Shown: in pieces, positions 16,329-24,513 of the stretch
How positions within the stretch are numbered: position 1 is the stretch's first letter
How the letters are laid out: every line of letters begins with the position of its first letter
Assembly: GCA_035308165.1 (NCBI GenBank)
Contig: DATGHC010000018.1
Coordinates: 35,448 to 99,447, forward strand
DNA length: 64,000 nt
Direction of reading: 5' to 3'
DNA from: DASTCZ01 sp035308165
GTDB lineage: Bacteria; Acidobacteriota; Terriglobia; Acidiferrales; UBA7541
Program-made: the position numbers and the translations under genes
The notes under the pieces: generated by a model
Databases searched by the model: none
Seen by the model: the letters and a program-made list of their open reading frames with translations, nothing else
What the model was told of the DNA's origin: nothing

Positions 16329-17771
16329 ATGGTGGATAAGGTGGACAAGAACACGGTGATTTATCTGCCCGGCGAGACGCGGCCCGAGGAAACCGTCCCG
16401 CTGCCGTCCTTCGACGAACTGACGCCGCGCGAGATCGTTGTAGAGCTCGATAAGTACATCGTGGGCCAGGCCGCGGCGAAAAAAGCCGTGGCCATCGCGT
16501 TGCGCAACCGGGTTCGCCGCCAAAAACTTCCCGTGGAAATGGCCGAAGAAGTTTTGCCGAAAAACATACTGATGATCGGGCCGACCGGCGTGGGCAAAAC
16601 GGAAATAGCGCGAAGACTGGCGCGATTGGCCGGATGCCCATTCGTAAAGGTGGAAGCCTCGAAGTATACCGAAGTCGGCTACGTCGGGCGCGATGTGGAA
16701 TCCATGGTGCGCGATCTGGTGGAGACCGCGATTGACATGGTGCGCGAGGAAAAGCTGGACGAAGTAGCGGAGCGCGCCGAGCAGTCCGCCGAAGAACGCG
16801 TACTCGACCTGCTGCTTCCTCCGTCGCCTCCACCCGTTGATATCGCCAGTCCCGTGGCCACGCAAGTGGAAGCGCTTCGCAAGGAACAGGCGGATCGCAC
16901 CCGTGAAAAGCTTCGCGCTCAATTGCGCGAAGGCAAACTCGACACGCGCATGGTTGAAGTCGAAGTGCGCGAGCGGGCCATGCCCGCGTTTGAAATTATC
17001 GCCAATCAGGGCGCCGAAGAGATGGACAACAACATCCGGGACATGCTCTCCGGATTTTTCGGCCAGCAGAAAAAGAAGCGCAAGATGACCGTGGCCGAAG
17101 CTTTCGATTACCTGATTCAGGAAGAAGAAAGCAAGCTGATTGACATGGACCAGGTGACGCGCACGGCGGTCGAGCGCGCCGAGCAGATGGGGATCATTTT
17201 TATAGATGAAGTGGACAAAATCGCCGGGCGCGAATCGGGCCACGGCCCCGATGTTTCGCGCGAAGGCGTGCAGCGGGACATTCTCCCCATCATTGAAGGC
17301 ACCACAGTCAACACCCGCTACGGCATGATCCGCACAGACCACATCTTGTTCATCGCCGCGGGCGCCTTCCACGTGAGCAAACCCTCGGATCTGATCCCTG
17401 AATTGCAAGGCCGCTTGCCCATCCGGGTGGAACTGACTTCGCTGGGTGAAGCCGATTTCGTCCGCATCCTGACCGAGCCGAAGAACGCGCTCATCAAGCA
17501 GTACACGGCTTTGCTGGAAACCGAAGGGCTGAAGCTCACCTTTACGGAAGATGCCATCGCCACCATCGCCCGCTTTGCGATGAATGTGAATGATCAGACC
17601 GAAAACATCGGCGCGCGGCGATTGCACACCATCATGGAGAAATTGCTGGAAGAGATTTCCTTTGAGGCGCCCGATCTGAAGAAAAAGAACGTGAAGATTG
17701 ACAATATTTATGTAAGCAAGCAACTCGCTGAAATCGTCAAGAACCAGGACCTGAGCCGCTACATCTTGTGA
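16329..17771 (+). CDS. hslU: ATP-dependent protease ATPase subunit HslU
   Basis: 480 residues from ATG 16329 with AAAGGAAA just upstream; GTG 16311 would add six residues. HslU unfolds substrates and feeds them to HslV. Motifs: LDKYIVGQAAAKKAVAIALR, Walker A GPTGVGKT, SKYTEVGYVGRDVESMVRDL, the intermediate domain (about 130-230), Walker B IIFIDEVDKIA and sensor-region GAFHVSKPSDLIPELQGRLP. The protein ends in ...LSRYIL; the C-terminal tail docks into HslV and activates it. A long antisense open frame opposite this gene is a codon-bias shadow. Confidence 0.97.
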   Translation: MVDKVDKNTVIYLPGETRPEETVPLPSFDELTPREIVVELDKYIVGQAAAKKAVAIALRNRVRRQKLPVEMAEEVLPKNILMIGPTGVGKTEIARRLARLAGCPFVKVEASKYTEVGYVGRDVESMVRDLVETAIDMVREEKLDEVAERAEQSAEERVLDLLLPPSPPPVDIASPVATQVEALRKEQADRTREKLRAQLREGKLDTRMVEVEVRERAMPAFEIIANQGAEEMDNNIRDMLSGFFGQQKKKRKMTVAEAFDYLIQEEESKLIDMDQVTRTAVERAEQMGIIFIDEVDKIAGRESGHGPDVSREGVQRDILPIIEGTTVNTRYGMIRTDHILFIAAGAFHVSKPSDLIPELQGRLPIRVELTSLGEADFVRILTEPKNALIKQYTALLETEGLKLTFTEDAIATIARFAMNVNDQTENIGARRLHTIMEKLLEEISFEAPDLKKKNVKIDNIYVSKQLAEIVKNQDLSRYIL

Positions 17772-17824
17772 CCGAGCTTCCCGGCATGCGCCTGGTCCCA
17801 GCCCCGCCTCGCTTCGATTTCAAA

Positions 17825-18973
17825 ATGCGCCCATCGCCTCATTCATTCGCCAAAATGTGTGCGTCACTCTCGTTGCTTGCCTGCGCTTGGATCGCCGGCT
17901 GCGCGGCGCCCGGGGCGCCCACTCCGCCCAAAGCGATCGTGCCCAAGGCCGTCACCGATCTAGCCGCGCACCAGCAGGCCAGTTCGATGATCTTGACGTT
18001 CACGCCGCCAAAGCAATCCGTGGATAACGAGAAACTCGCGGAGCGGCCGGATCTTGAAATTTTCCGCGCCGAGCGGCAGCCGGGCGCGCCTGGCAAACTC
18101 GCCCCCCGGCTCGTTTACTCGGTCCCGTCAGCGCTCGTGGAAAGTTACATGAAGAATGGACAAATTGAGTTTCGCGATTCGCTCGAATCCGGTTCGCTCA
18201 CCGGCCAGGAATTGGTTTACACCGTGCGGACACGCGCATCGAAGAAACGCGCTTCAGAAGATTCCAATGTAGTTTCCGTCCTTGCCTTGCCGGTGCCCAG
18301 CGCACCGTCCGAGGTCCGCTCCACTGTGACCGAGACTGCGATCGAGCTCTCCTGGTCTCAACCTGCGCAGAGCTCTGCGATCAACACTATTTCAGGATAC
18401 CGCGTTTACCGGGTCGAGCTGCCGCCGGGCACCGCGCCACCCGCCAACGTCTCCGATCTCTCACAATCAAAATTACCTGCGCCACTTGAAATGCTTGGTC
18501 CCGCGCCCACGACCTCTTTCCGCGACTCCAATTTCAGTTTTGACACCACCTATATCTACGTGGTTCGCAGCGTGGCCGATGAGCAGGGGCAATCCGTGGA
18601 ATCCGCCGATTCCACCCCCGTGGTTGTCACACCTAAGGACGTGTTTCCTCCCGCCGCGCCACTGGGGCTTGTGGCCGTGGTCCCGCCAGCCACCGAAGGT
18701 CCTGCAACTCTGCAGACGCCTGCTCGCGTCGAACTATCGTGGGGCATTAGTCCCGAACTTGACCTTTCTGGTTATTGGGTGTACAGGAGTGAGCAACCGG
18801 ACACTCCGGGACAACGGTTAAACGCTCAATTATTGTTGACCCCGGCGTTTCGGGATACGACAGCAGTACCGGGCCAGCGATATACCTACAGAGTTAGTGC
18901 CGTGGATCGAGCCGGCAATGAGAGTTCTTTCAGTTCACCTGTTTCGGTGGACGTGCCGCGACGAGATCCTTGA
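17825..18973 (+). CDS. Lipoprotein with fibronectin type III repeats
   Basis: 382 residues from ATG 17825; an upstream GTG at 17768 overlaps the hslU stop as GTGA and cannot be excluded. The signal peptide ends in a lipobox (LLACAWIAGC), so a lipid-anchored protein is expected. The rest is FN3-like beta-sandwich repeats: SAPSEVRSTVTETAIELSW...GYRVYRVELP and LGLVAVVPPATEGP...LSGYWVYRSEQP...YTYRVSAVDRAGNES. FN3 repeats mediate protein or polysaccharide contacts. No catalytic domain. Its position after hslVU is probably only transcriptional convenience. Confidence 0.82.
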   Translation: MRPSPHSFAKMCASLSLLACAWIAGCAAPGAPTPPKAIVPKAVTDLAAHQQASSMILTFTPPKQSVDNEKLAERPDLEIFRAERQPGAPGKLAPRLVYSVPSALVESYMKNGQIEFRDSLESGSLTGQELVYTVRTRASKKRASEDSNVVSVLALPVPSAPSEVRSTVTETAIELSWSQPAQSSAINTISGYRVYRVELPPGTAPPANVSDLSQSKLPAPLEMLGPAPTTSFRDSNFSFDTTYIYVVRSVADEQGQSVESADSTPVVVTPKDVFPPAAPLGLVAVVPPATEGPATLQTPARVELSWGISPELDLSGYWVYRSEQPDTPGQRLNAQLLLTPAFRDTTAVPGQRYTYRVSAVDRAGNESSFSSPVSVDVPRRDP

Positions 18974-19003
18974 GCGTCAACGGAAATTTAAAGAGGCCAA
19001 ACT

Positions 19004-19468
19004 ATGACCCGTACCCAGTCACGGGGCAAATTCGCTGCCATGGGACCGCTTCGGTCTGCCCTGCCAATCGGCATCACAGTAGGCCTCGGCCTTTCCCTGA
19101 TGTTTTCGGCCTGGTTGATGGTGGCTAACCGGATGCCCTCGCTCGACCGTTATGCCAATCTGCGCAATGCCGCTGCCGCTGGCGCGTTCTTTCTGGTCTC
19201 CCTCTTGCCCCTGGCATGCTATCGAAATTCACCCGTGAGGTTGTTCTTGTCGGGGTTCATTGGGTGCGCGATCGCCAGTCTATGTTTTTTTGCGTGGGCC
19301 ATGCGTTTCAACCGTTTGGAAAACCATGTGAGCGCATTCCAAGTTTTTGTGATGGGCGGAGCGCTTTATGGTCTGGCGGCGATATTGGTCTGGCTCGGAA
19401 CGTTGTTGCGGTCCGCGCGGATCCATCACATTTCCATGCAACCGGCAACGCGCCGCCGCGGCCATTGA
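19004..19468 (+). CDS. Four-span membrane protein, unknown
   Basis: 154 residues. Hydrophobic segments lie near residues 16-38 (ALPIGITVGLGLSLMFSAWLMV), 50-68 (AAAGAFFLVSLLPLACY), 76-95 (FLSGFIGCAIASLCFFAWAM) and 108-130 (VFVMGGALYGLAAILVWLGTLL). The tail is short and basic (RRRGH). The start has a modest AGAGG site. No family recognised. It lies 30 bases after the FN3 lipoprotein. Confidence 0.7.
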   Translation: MTRTQSRGKFAAMGPLRSALPIGITVGLGLSLMFSAWLMVANRMPSLDRYANLRNAAAAGAFFLVSLLPLACYRNSPVRLFLSGFIGCAIASLCFFAWAMRFNRLENHVSAFQVFVMGGALYGLAAILVWLGTLLRSARIHHISMQPATRRRGH

Positions 19469-19527
19469 AACCGCGCGCGTAATTCGATAGATCAACTCAG
19501 GATTCAACGGACAACCATGAGGCCTCG

Positions 19528-20337
19528 ATGAAGCTTTGCCGGTTCCAACCGGCCATTCTGCCCGCGCCGGATTCCCGAAAATTCACAGAAACACATCCAG
19601 GGCCAAGGTTTGGAATCATTGAAGGGGATTCCGTCAGGGAAGCTTCTGGAGATTTTGCATCCGGATGGCGCCCGGGCAAGCAGGCCTGGGCCTTGAAGGA
19701 TGTGAAGCTGCTGCCTCCATCGGTCCCCAGCAAGATCGTTTGCGTGGGGCGAAATTATGCCGAGCACGCCAAAGAACTTGGCAACGATGTCCCCGCTGAG
19801 CCCGTAATTTTCCTGAAGCCGCCGTCGGCCATCATCGCACCGGAAGAAACCATCGTCATGCCCTCGATCTCGCGGCGAGTGGACCACGAAGGCGAGATCG
19901 CCATCATCATTGCGCGGACTTGCTCGCATCTTGGAACCCAGGAAGACGTCCGGCCGTTTTTAGCCGGCATTACCTGCTTGAACGATGTAACCGCCCGGGA
20001 CCTTCAAAAAACCGATGGACAGTGGACGCGCGCCAAGGGGTTCGATACTTTTTGCCCTTTCGGACCTGTGTTGGAGACAGAACCGAATATGAACGTCGCG
20101 GTTGTTGAAACATTTGTTAATGGCGTTCGGAAACAGTCGGGCCGCGCCTCGGAAATGATCTTTCCAGTTGATGTTATAATTAAGTGGATTTCACGCATGA
20201 TGACTCTGCAGCCGGGTGATGTGGTGGCGACCGGGACTCCCTCGGGCGTGGGCCCGCTGCAAGCCGGCGACGTGGTGGAAATCGTGGTCAGCGGAGTGGG
20301 AACACTTCGCAACCCCGTCGTAGCGCAGGGCTCGTAA
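19528..20337 (+). CDS. Fumarylacetoacetate hydrolase-family protein
   Basis: 269 residues. The FAH catalytic domain follows a short N-terminal domain: VCVGRNYAEHAKELGN, metal-binding EGEIAIIIAR, GITCLNDVTARDLQ, RAKGFDTFCPFGP and GDVVATGTPSGVGPLQAGD. Members hydrolyse or decarboxylate acylpyruvates, 2-hydroxyhepta-2,4-dienedioate and related diketo acids using Mg2+. The exact substrate cannot be read from sequence. A GAGG lies upstream of the ATG. The aldolase gene follows 57 bases later. Confidence 0.9.
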   Translation: MKLCRFQPAILPAPDSRKFTETHPGPRFGIIEGDSVREASGDFASGWRPGKQAWALKDVKLLPPSVPSKIVCVGRNYAEHAKELGNDVPAEPVIFLKPPSAIIAPEETIVMPSISRRVDHEGEIAIIIARTCSHLGTQEDVRPFLAGITCLNDVTARDLQKTDGQWTRAKGFDTFCPFGPVLETEPNMNVAVVETFVNGVRKQSGRASEMIFPVDVIIKWISRMMTLQPGDVVATGTPSGVGPLQAGDVVEIVVSGVGTLRNPVVAQGS

Positions 20338-20394
20338 CAATTTAGATTGTGCGCGGCGGATTGCCGGAGCAAGCCGCCCACAAGGATGGCCAAA

Positions 20395-21090
20395 ATGAAA
20401 TTTTTCCTGGACACTGCTAACTTGGAAGAAATCAGGCAAGCCGCCGCTCTGGGCATTCTCGACGGTATCACCACCAATCCGACGTTGGTGGCCAAGGAAA
20501 AGCGCAAATTCAAGGAATTGATCCTTGAAATCTGCGACGTAGTGAAACCCGGTGTAGTGAACGCGGAAGTGGTGTCCACCGATACCGCGGGAATGCTCCG
20601 CGAGGGACATGAAGTCGCCTCCTGGCATCCAAGCGTTGTGGTCAAGATTCCTATGACGCCCGACGGAATTCGCGCGGTCACTGTTTTTGCCCGGGAAGGC
20701 ATTCGCACCAACGTGACCTTGGTGTTCTCACCGGCTCAGGCTCTGATAGTTGCCAAAGCAGGCGCGAATTATTGCAGCCCGTTCCTCGGGCGCCTGGACG
20801 ACATCGCTGAAAACGGATTGGGGCTCATCGCGGAAATCATGGCCATTTACCGCGCTTATAATTACAAGACGGAAGTTCTGGCCGCCAGCCTCCGCCATCC
20901 CATGCATGTGGTGGAGGCGGCAAAAATGGGCGCGCACATCGGCACCATGCCCTTCAAACTCTTGGAGCAGCTCTTCCATCATCCACTGACCGACAAAGGC
21001 CTGGCCACATTCTTGAAAGACTGGGCCGCGGCAAGCGACACGATTGGCGGCATCTTCGAGCCAGGCGCGGTCAAACAGGCAGCGCGTTGA
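20395..21090 (+). CDS. fsa: TalC-type transaldolase / fructose-6-phosphate aldolase
   Basis: 231 residues from ATG 20395, which has AAGGA at 20382-20386 eight bases upstream and gives the family N terminus MKFFLDTANLEEI; the frame extends back to 20347. The Schiff-base lysine is Lys84 in VVVKIPMTPDG. ITTNPTLVAKE, GIRTNVTLVFSPAQALIVAKAG and APFLGR-like CSPFLGRLDD are typical of the short TalC/Fsa class. Sequence alone does not separate transaldolase from aldolase activity. The stop overlaps the next start as TTGA. Confidence 0.92.
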   Translation: MKFFLDTANLEEIRQAAALGILDGITTNPTLVAKEKRKFKELILEICDVVKPGVVNAEVVSTDTAGMLREGHEVASWHPSVVVKIPMTPDGIRAVTVFAREGIRTNVTLVFSPAQALIVAKAGANYCSPFLGRLDDIAENGLGLIAEIMAIYRAYNYKTEVLAASLRHPMHVVEAAKMGAHIGTMPFKLLEQLFHHPLTDKGLATFLKDWAAASDTIGGIFEPGAVKQAAR

Positions 21091-21563
21091 CGCAATTTGA
21101 AGATCTGTCGCGGTTTGCACACGACCCGCGCGTATGGTATGGCGCGGGGGCCGGTGTAGTATTTGTTGCCCTCGTAGTTCTCTATCGCTGGCGGAATCGT
21201 CCGCCTTCTCCTGACGAATTTGAACGGCTTCGCCGTTTGCATGTGAACCACGTGGGGCGCATCGCCGAAGGGCGCGTGATCGATTTGATGAAAGTTGATC
21301 CACCGGATACTGGCGGCCGGGGTTTGCTGGGCATGTTCGGCGGGTCCAAGCGCGGTGGCGCGGCAATTCCCAGCCGGCAAATGGTTTGCTACAGCTATTC
21401 CATTTCCGGTGTGACCTATGAAACCGCCCAGGACGTCACCGGCCTCGAATCCCGAGTGGCAACTCATCGCCTGGTCCCCGGACAACCCGCCAGCGTGAAG
21501 TACGATCCCTCCAACCCCAGCAATTCCATTCTCGTGGCCGACGACTGGTCGGGTCTCCATTAA
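21087..21563 (+). CDS. DUF3592-like single-span membrane protein
   Basis: 158 residues if translation starts at the TTG at 21087, which overlaps the aldolase stop as TTGA. No better in-frame start precedes the membrane span at about 18-35 (YGAGAGVVFVALVVLYRW). The rest looks extracytoplasmic: an RRLHVNHVGRIAEGRVID strand, a glycine-rich loop, then CYSYSISGVTYETAQDV and VPGQPASVKYDPSNPSNSIL, the closing pattern of DUF3592 proteins. Function unknown. Confidence 0.72.
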   Translation: MTQFEDLSRFAHDPRVWYGAGAGVVFVALVVLYRWRNRPPSPDEFERLRRLHVNHVGRIAEGRVIDLMKVDPPDTGGRGLLGMFGGSKRGGAAIPSRQMVCYSYSISGVTYETAQDVTGLESRVATHRLVPGQPASVKYDPSNPSNSILVADDWSGLH

Positions 21564-21748
21564 TTCATTGTTCTGCTTTTGGCCGAATTAAAAATGACCG
21601 CTCATTTTGCCTCCCAAAATCTGCGGCCTTTTCCAAGGGGCTTGCTTTGTACTCATTTACATTCTTTAGGACTGCGCTTGCCGGAATGTCCAGCCTTGTG
21701 GCACTCTGACGAGTCGGCATTACGCTGATTTCTTATCAGGAGAACTGA

Positions 21749-22888
21749 ATGTCCCCGAACGCCGGAGCACCGCGAGGTCTCGAAGGGGTTGTCGCCGCGC
21801 AAACGCGGCTGAGCCACGTGGATGGTCAGAACGGCGTGCTGATTATCGGCGGCTACACCGTGGAAGATCTGGTCGAGCACTCCGGACTTGAGGGGGCCGC
21901 GCATCTGCTTTGGCGTGGACGTCTTCCCGACCGCGTTGAGCAAAGAGACCTTGCTGCCCAAATGGCGGAGCTGCGGCAGCTTTCACCGCTGACACTGGAT
22001 CTTTTGCGGGCGGCCGCGAAGGCGCCTCCGATTGATGCCTTGCGCATGGCCTGCGCGACGCTTTCGCTGGGCCTCTCGGATCCCAACGCCATAACTCCCG
22101 AAGCGGATTTCATCGCTTCCATGAGGCTGACCGCTTGTTTTCCGACCATTGTCGCGGCGCACGCGCGCATCGCCAAGGGACAGGATCCAATCCCGCCGCG
22201 AGCAGACCTGCCGCTGGCCGCGAATTTCCTCTACATGGTGCACGGGCGCGAGGTGGATCCGGCTGCTGCGCGCGCTCTCGACGCTTATTGGGTTACCGTA
22301 ATTGATCACGGCATGAACGCCTCCACGTTCACGGCGCGCGTGATTGCCAGCACTCGTTCCGATATGGTCAGCAGCGTAACAGGCGCACTGGGCGCGCTCA
22401 AGGGTCCGCTGCATGGCGGCGCACCCGGCCCGGTGCTCGACATGTTGCACGAAATCAAGACCGCCGACCGTGCCGAGCCCTGGCTGCGCAACGAAATCGC
22501 TCAGGGGCGCCGCATCATGGGATTTGGCCACCGCGTTTACCGCGTGCGCGACCCGCGTGCCGAAGTGTTGAGCCGCGTGGCCGAGCGGCTGGGGCAAGCC
22601 CAGCTCGAAAACCGGCAACTTTACGATCTCGCCCGGCACGTGGAAAAAACGGCCGTGCGCGTCCTCGCCGAAACCAAGCCCGGGCGCCATCTCAGCACCA
22701 ATGTCGAGTTTTTTACCGCGCTGGTGCTTCAAGCCCTGGGGCTGGAGCCCACTCAATTCGTGGCTATGTTTGCCTGCGGCCGCGTGGCAGGTTGGTGCGC
22801 GCATGTGATCGAGCAACACGCCGAGGATCATTTGATTCGTCCGCAATCGGAGTACATCGGTCCGATTGGAATGAAGGTAGAAGACTAG
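21749..22888 (+). CDS. Citrate synthase paralogue (citrate synthase 2 type)
   Basis: 379 residues with a clear AGGAGA site before the ATG. Condenses acetyl-CoA, or propionyl-CoA in methylcitrate synthases, with oxaloacetate. Catalytic histidines are visible in GALKGPLHGGAPG and MGFGHRVYRVRDPRA. The third catalytic position, usually Asp in NVDFY, is Glu here (STNVEFFTALVL). I recall the same Glu in CitA-type actinobacterial enzymes, so this is a subfamily feature, not damage. The C terminus CGRVAGWCAHVIEQ...LIRPQSEYIGP is complete. An acyl-CoA carboxyltransferase follows within 47 bases. Confidence 0.88.
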   Translation: MSPNAGAPRGLEGVVAAQTRLSHVDGQNGVLIIGGYTVEDLVEHSGLEGAAHLLWRGRLPDRVEQRDLAAQMAELRQLSPLTLDLLRAAAKAPPIDALRMACATLSLGLSDPNAITPEADFIASMRLTACFPTIVAAHARIAKGQDPIPPRADLPLAANFLYMVHGREVDPAAARALDAYWVTVIDHGMNASTFTARVIASTRSDMVSSVTGALGALKGPLHGGAPGPVLDMLHEIKTADRAEPWLRNEIAQGRRIMGFGHRVYRVRDPRAEVLSRVAERLGQAQLENRQLYDLARHVEKTAVRVLAETKPGRHLSTNVEFFTALVLQALGLEPTQFVAMFACGRVAGWCAHVIEQHAEDHLIRPQSEYIGPIGMKVED

Positions 22889-22935
22889 TAAGAGTTTCAC
22901 GCGGTCCGATCACACTATTTCTCCACTCTGAAAAA

Positions 22936-24492
22936 ATGGCGCACGAGAACCAACTCGAACAGTTGAAGCGGCTGGAAGCCGAGGCCGAAGCCGGCGGCGG
23001 GCCGGAGCGCCGCGAGCGCGAACACAAAGCCGGTAAGTTGACCGCCCGCGAGCGCGTTGACCTTCTTCTGGACGAAGGAACCTTCGAGGAACTTGACAAG
23101 TTTGTCCGGCATCGCTCCACCGATTTCGGCATGGAGGAGCAGCGCCCGGCGGGCGATGGCTTCGTCACCGGATACGGACGCATCGGCGGCAGGCTGGTCT
23201 ATGTCTTTGCGCAGGACTTCACGGTTTTTGGGGGATCGCTTTCGGAGTCCAATGCGCTGAAAATCTGCAAAGTCATGGACCTTGCGATGCGCGGGGGCGC
23301 TCCAGTGATTGGGTTAAACGACTCGGGTGGCGCGCGCATTCAGGAAGGAGTGATGTCGCTGGCGGGTTACGCCGATATCTTCCTACGCAACACGATGGCC
23401 AGCGGAGTGATTCCACAGATCAGCGCCGTTATGGGCGCATGCGCCGGGGGCGCGGTTTATTCTCCGGCCATCACCGATTTCATTTTCATGACCCGCGACA
23501 CTTCCTACATGTTTGTCACCGGCCCGGACGTGATTAAGACCGTGACGCACGAAGAAGTTTCCAAACACGAGCTGGGCGGGGCCATGACCCACAATGAAAA
23601 GAGCGGCGTGGCGCATTTCGTGGCCCGCGATGACCGTGATTGCCTGGCCATGATCCGCGAGCTGATGGGCTTCCTGCCTGCCAATAACCTGGAAGATCCG
23701 CCGCGGCGCGCCTCCTCGGATCCTGTGGACCGGGCCGACGCCTCGCTCGATCGCTTGGTGCCGGAAGACCCCATGCGGCCCTACGACATTAAGGATGCGA
23801 TTCATTCCATCATGGACGACGGCGATTTCTTCGAGGTCCATGAACACTACGCCAAAAATATCGTGGTGGGATTCGCCCGATTAGACGGACGGCCTGTGGG
23901 GATCGCGGCCAATCAACCGGCCGTGTTGGCGGGCTGCCTCGATATCAACGCTTCGGTGAAAGGCGCGCGGTTTGTCCGTTTTTGCGATGCCTTCAATATT
24001 CCGCTGATTACCTTTGAAGATGTCCCCGGTTTCCTTCCCGGGACGCAGCAGGAATTCGGCGGCATCATCCGGCACGGGGCCAAGCTTCTGTTTGCCTTTG
24101 CGGAAGCCACCGTGCCCAAAATTACGGTCATCACCCGCAAAGCGTATGGCGGCGCTTACTGCGTCATGGCCTCGAAGCATATCCGCACCGACGCCAACTT
24201 TGCCTGGCCCACGGCGGAAATTGCCGTGATGGGCCCCGAGGGCGCTGTCAACATTGTGTACAAGCGCGAACTGGATCGTGCCCCCGAAGTTGATCGCGAG
24301 CGCCTCCGTGCGGAAAAAGTCGCAGAATTCCGCGAGCGCTTCGCAAATCCTTACGTCGCCGCCGAGCACGGTTTCATTGACGCCATCATCGAGCCCTCCC
24401 AAACGCGCACCAAGCTCATCACCACGCTGCGCGCCCTCGAGAATAAGCGCGACACTAACCCCAAGAAAAAGCACGGGAATATCCCGCTCTAG
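22936..24492 (+). CDS. Acyl-CoA carboxylase carboxyltransferase (propionyl-CoA beta type)
   Basis: 518 residues from ATG 22936; the frame extends back into the citrate synthase gene without support. Biotin-dependent carboxyltransferase of the PccB/MmdA family: KLTARERVDLLLDEGTFEEL, the CoA-binding oxyanion loops (GLNDSGGARIQEGVMSL, MGACAGGAVYSPAITDF), VPGFLPGTQQEFGGIIRHGAKLL and RKAYGGAYCVMASKH are all intact. Propionyl-CoA or methylmalonyl-CoA is the likely substrate. The biotin carboxylase/carrier subunit is not in this window. Pairing with a citrate synthase paralogue hints at propionate handling. Confidence 0.92.
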   Translation: MAHENQLEQLKRLEAEAEAGGGPERREREHKAGKLTARERVDLLLDEGTFEELDKFVRHRSTDFGMEEQRPAGDGFVTGYGRIGGRLVYVFAQDFTVFGGSLSESNALKICKVMDLAMRGGAPVIGLNDSGGARIQEGVMSLAGYADIFLRNTMASGVIPQISAVMGACAGGAVYSPAITDFIFMTRDTSYMFVTGPDVIKTVTHEEVSKHELGGAMTHNEKSGVAHFVARDDRDCLAMIRELMGFLPANNLEDPPRRASSDPVDRADASLDRLVPEDPMRPYDIKDAIHSIMDDGDFFEVHEHYAKNIVVGFARLDGRPVGIAANQPAVLAGCLDINASVKGARFVRFCDAFNIPLITFEDVPGFLPGTQQEFGGIIRHGAKLLFAFAEATVPKITVITRKAYGGAYCVMASKHIRTDANFAWPTAEIAVMGPEGAVNIVYKRELDRAPEVDRERLRAEKVAEFRERFANPYVAAEHGFIDAIIEPSQTRTKLITTLRALENKRDTNPKKKHGNIPL

Positions 24493-24513
24493 TATTTCGT
24501 TGAAATCAACCGA

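Noticed and set aside
16284..17723. 479-codon open frame antisense to hslU
   Set aside because: It lies opposite an unmistakable hslU, has a His/Phe/Gly-rich translation without family motifs, and is a typical product of high GC at third codon positions.
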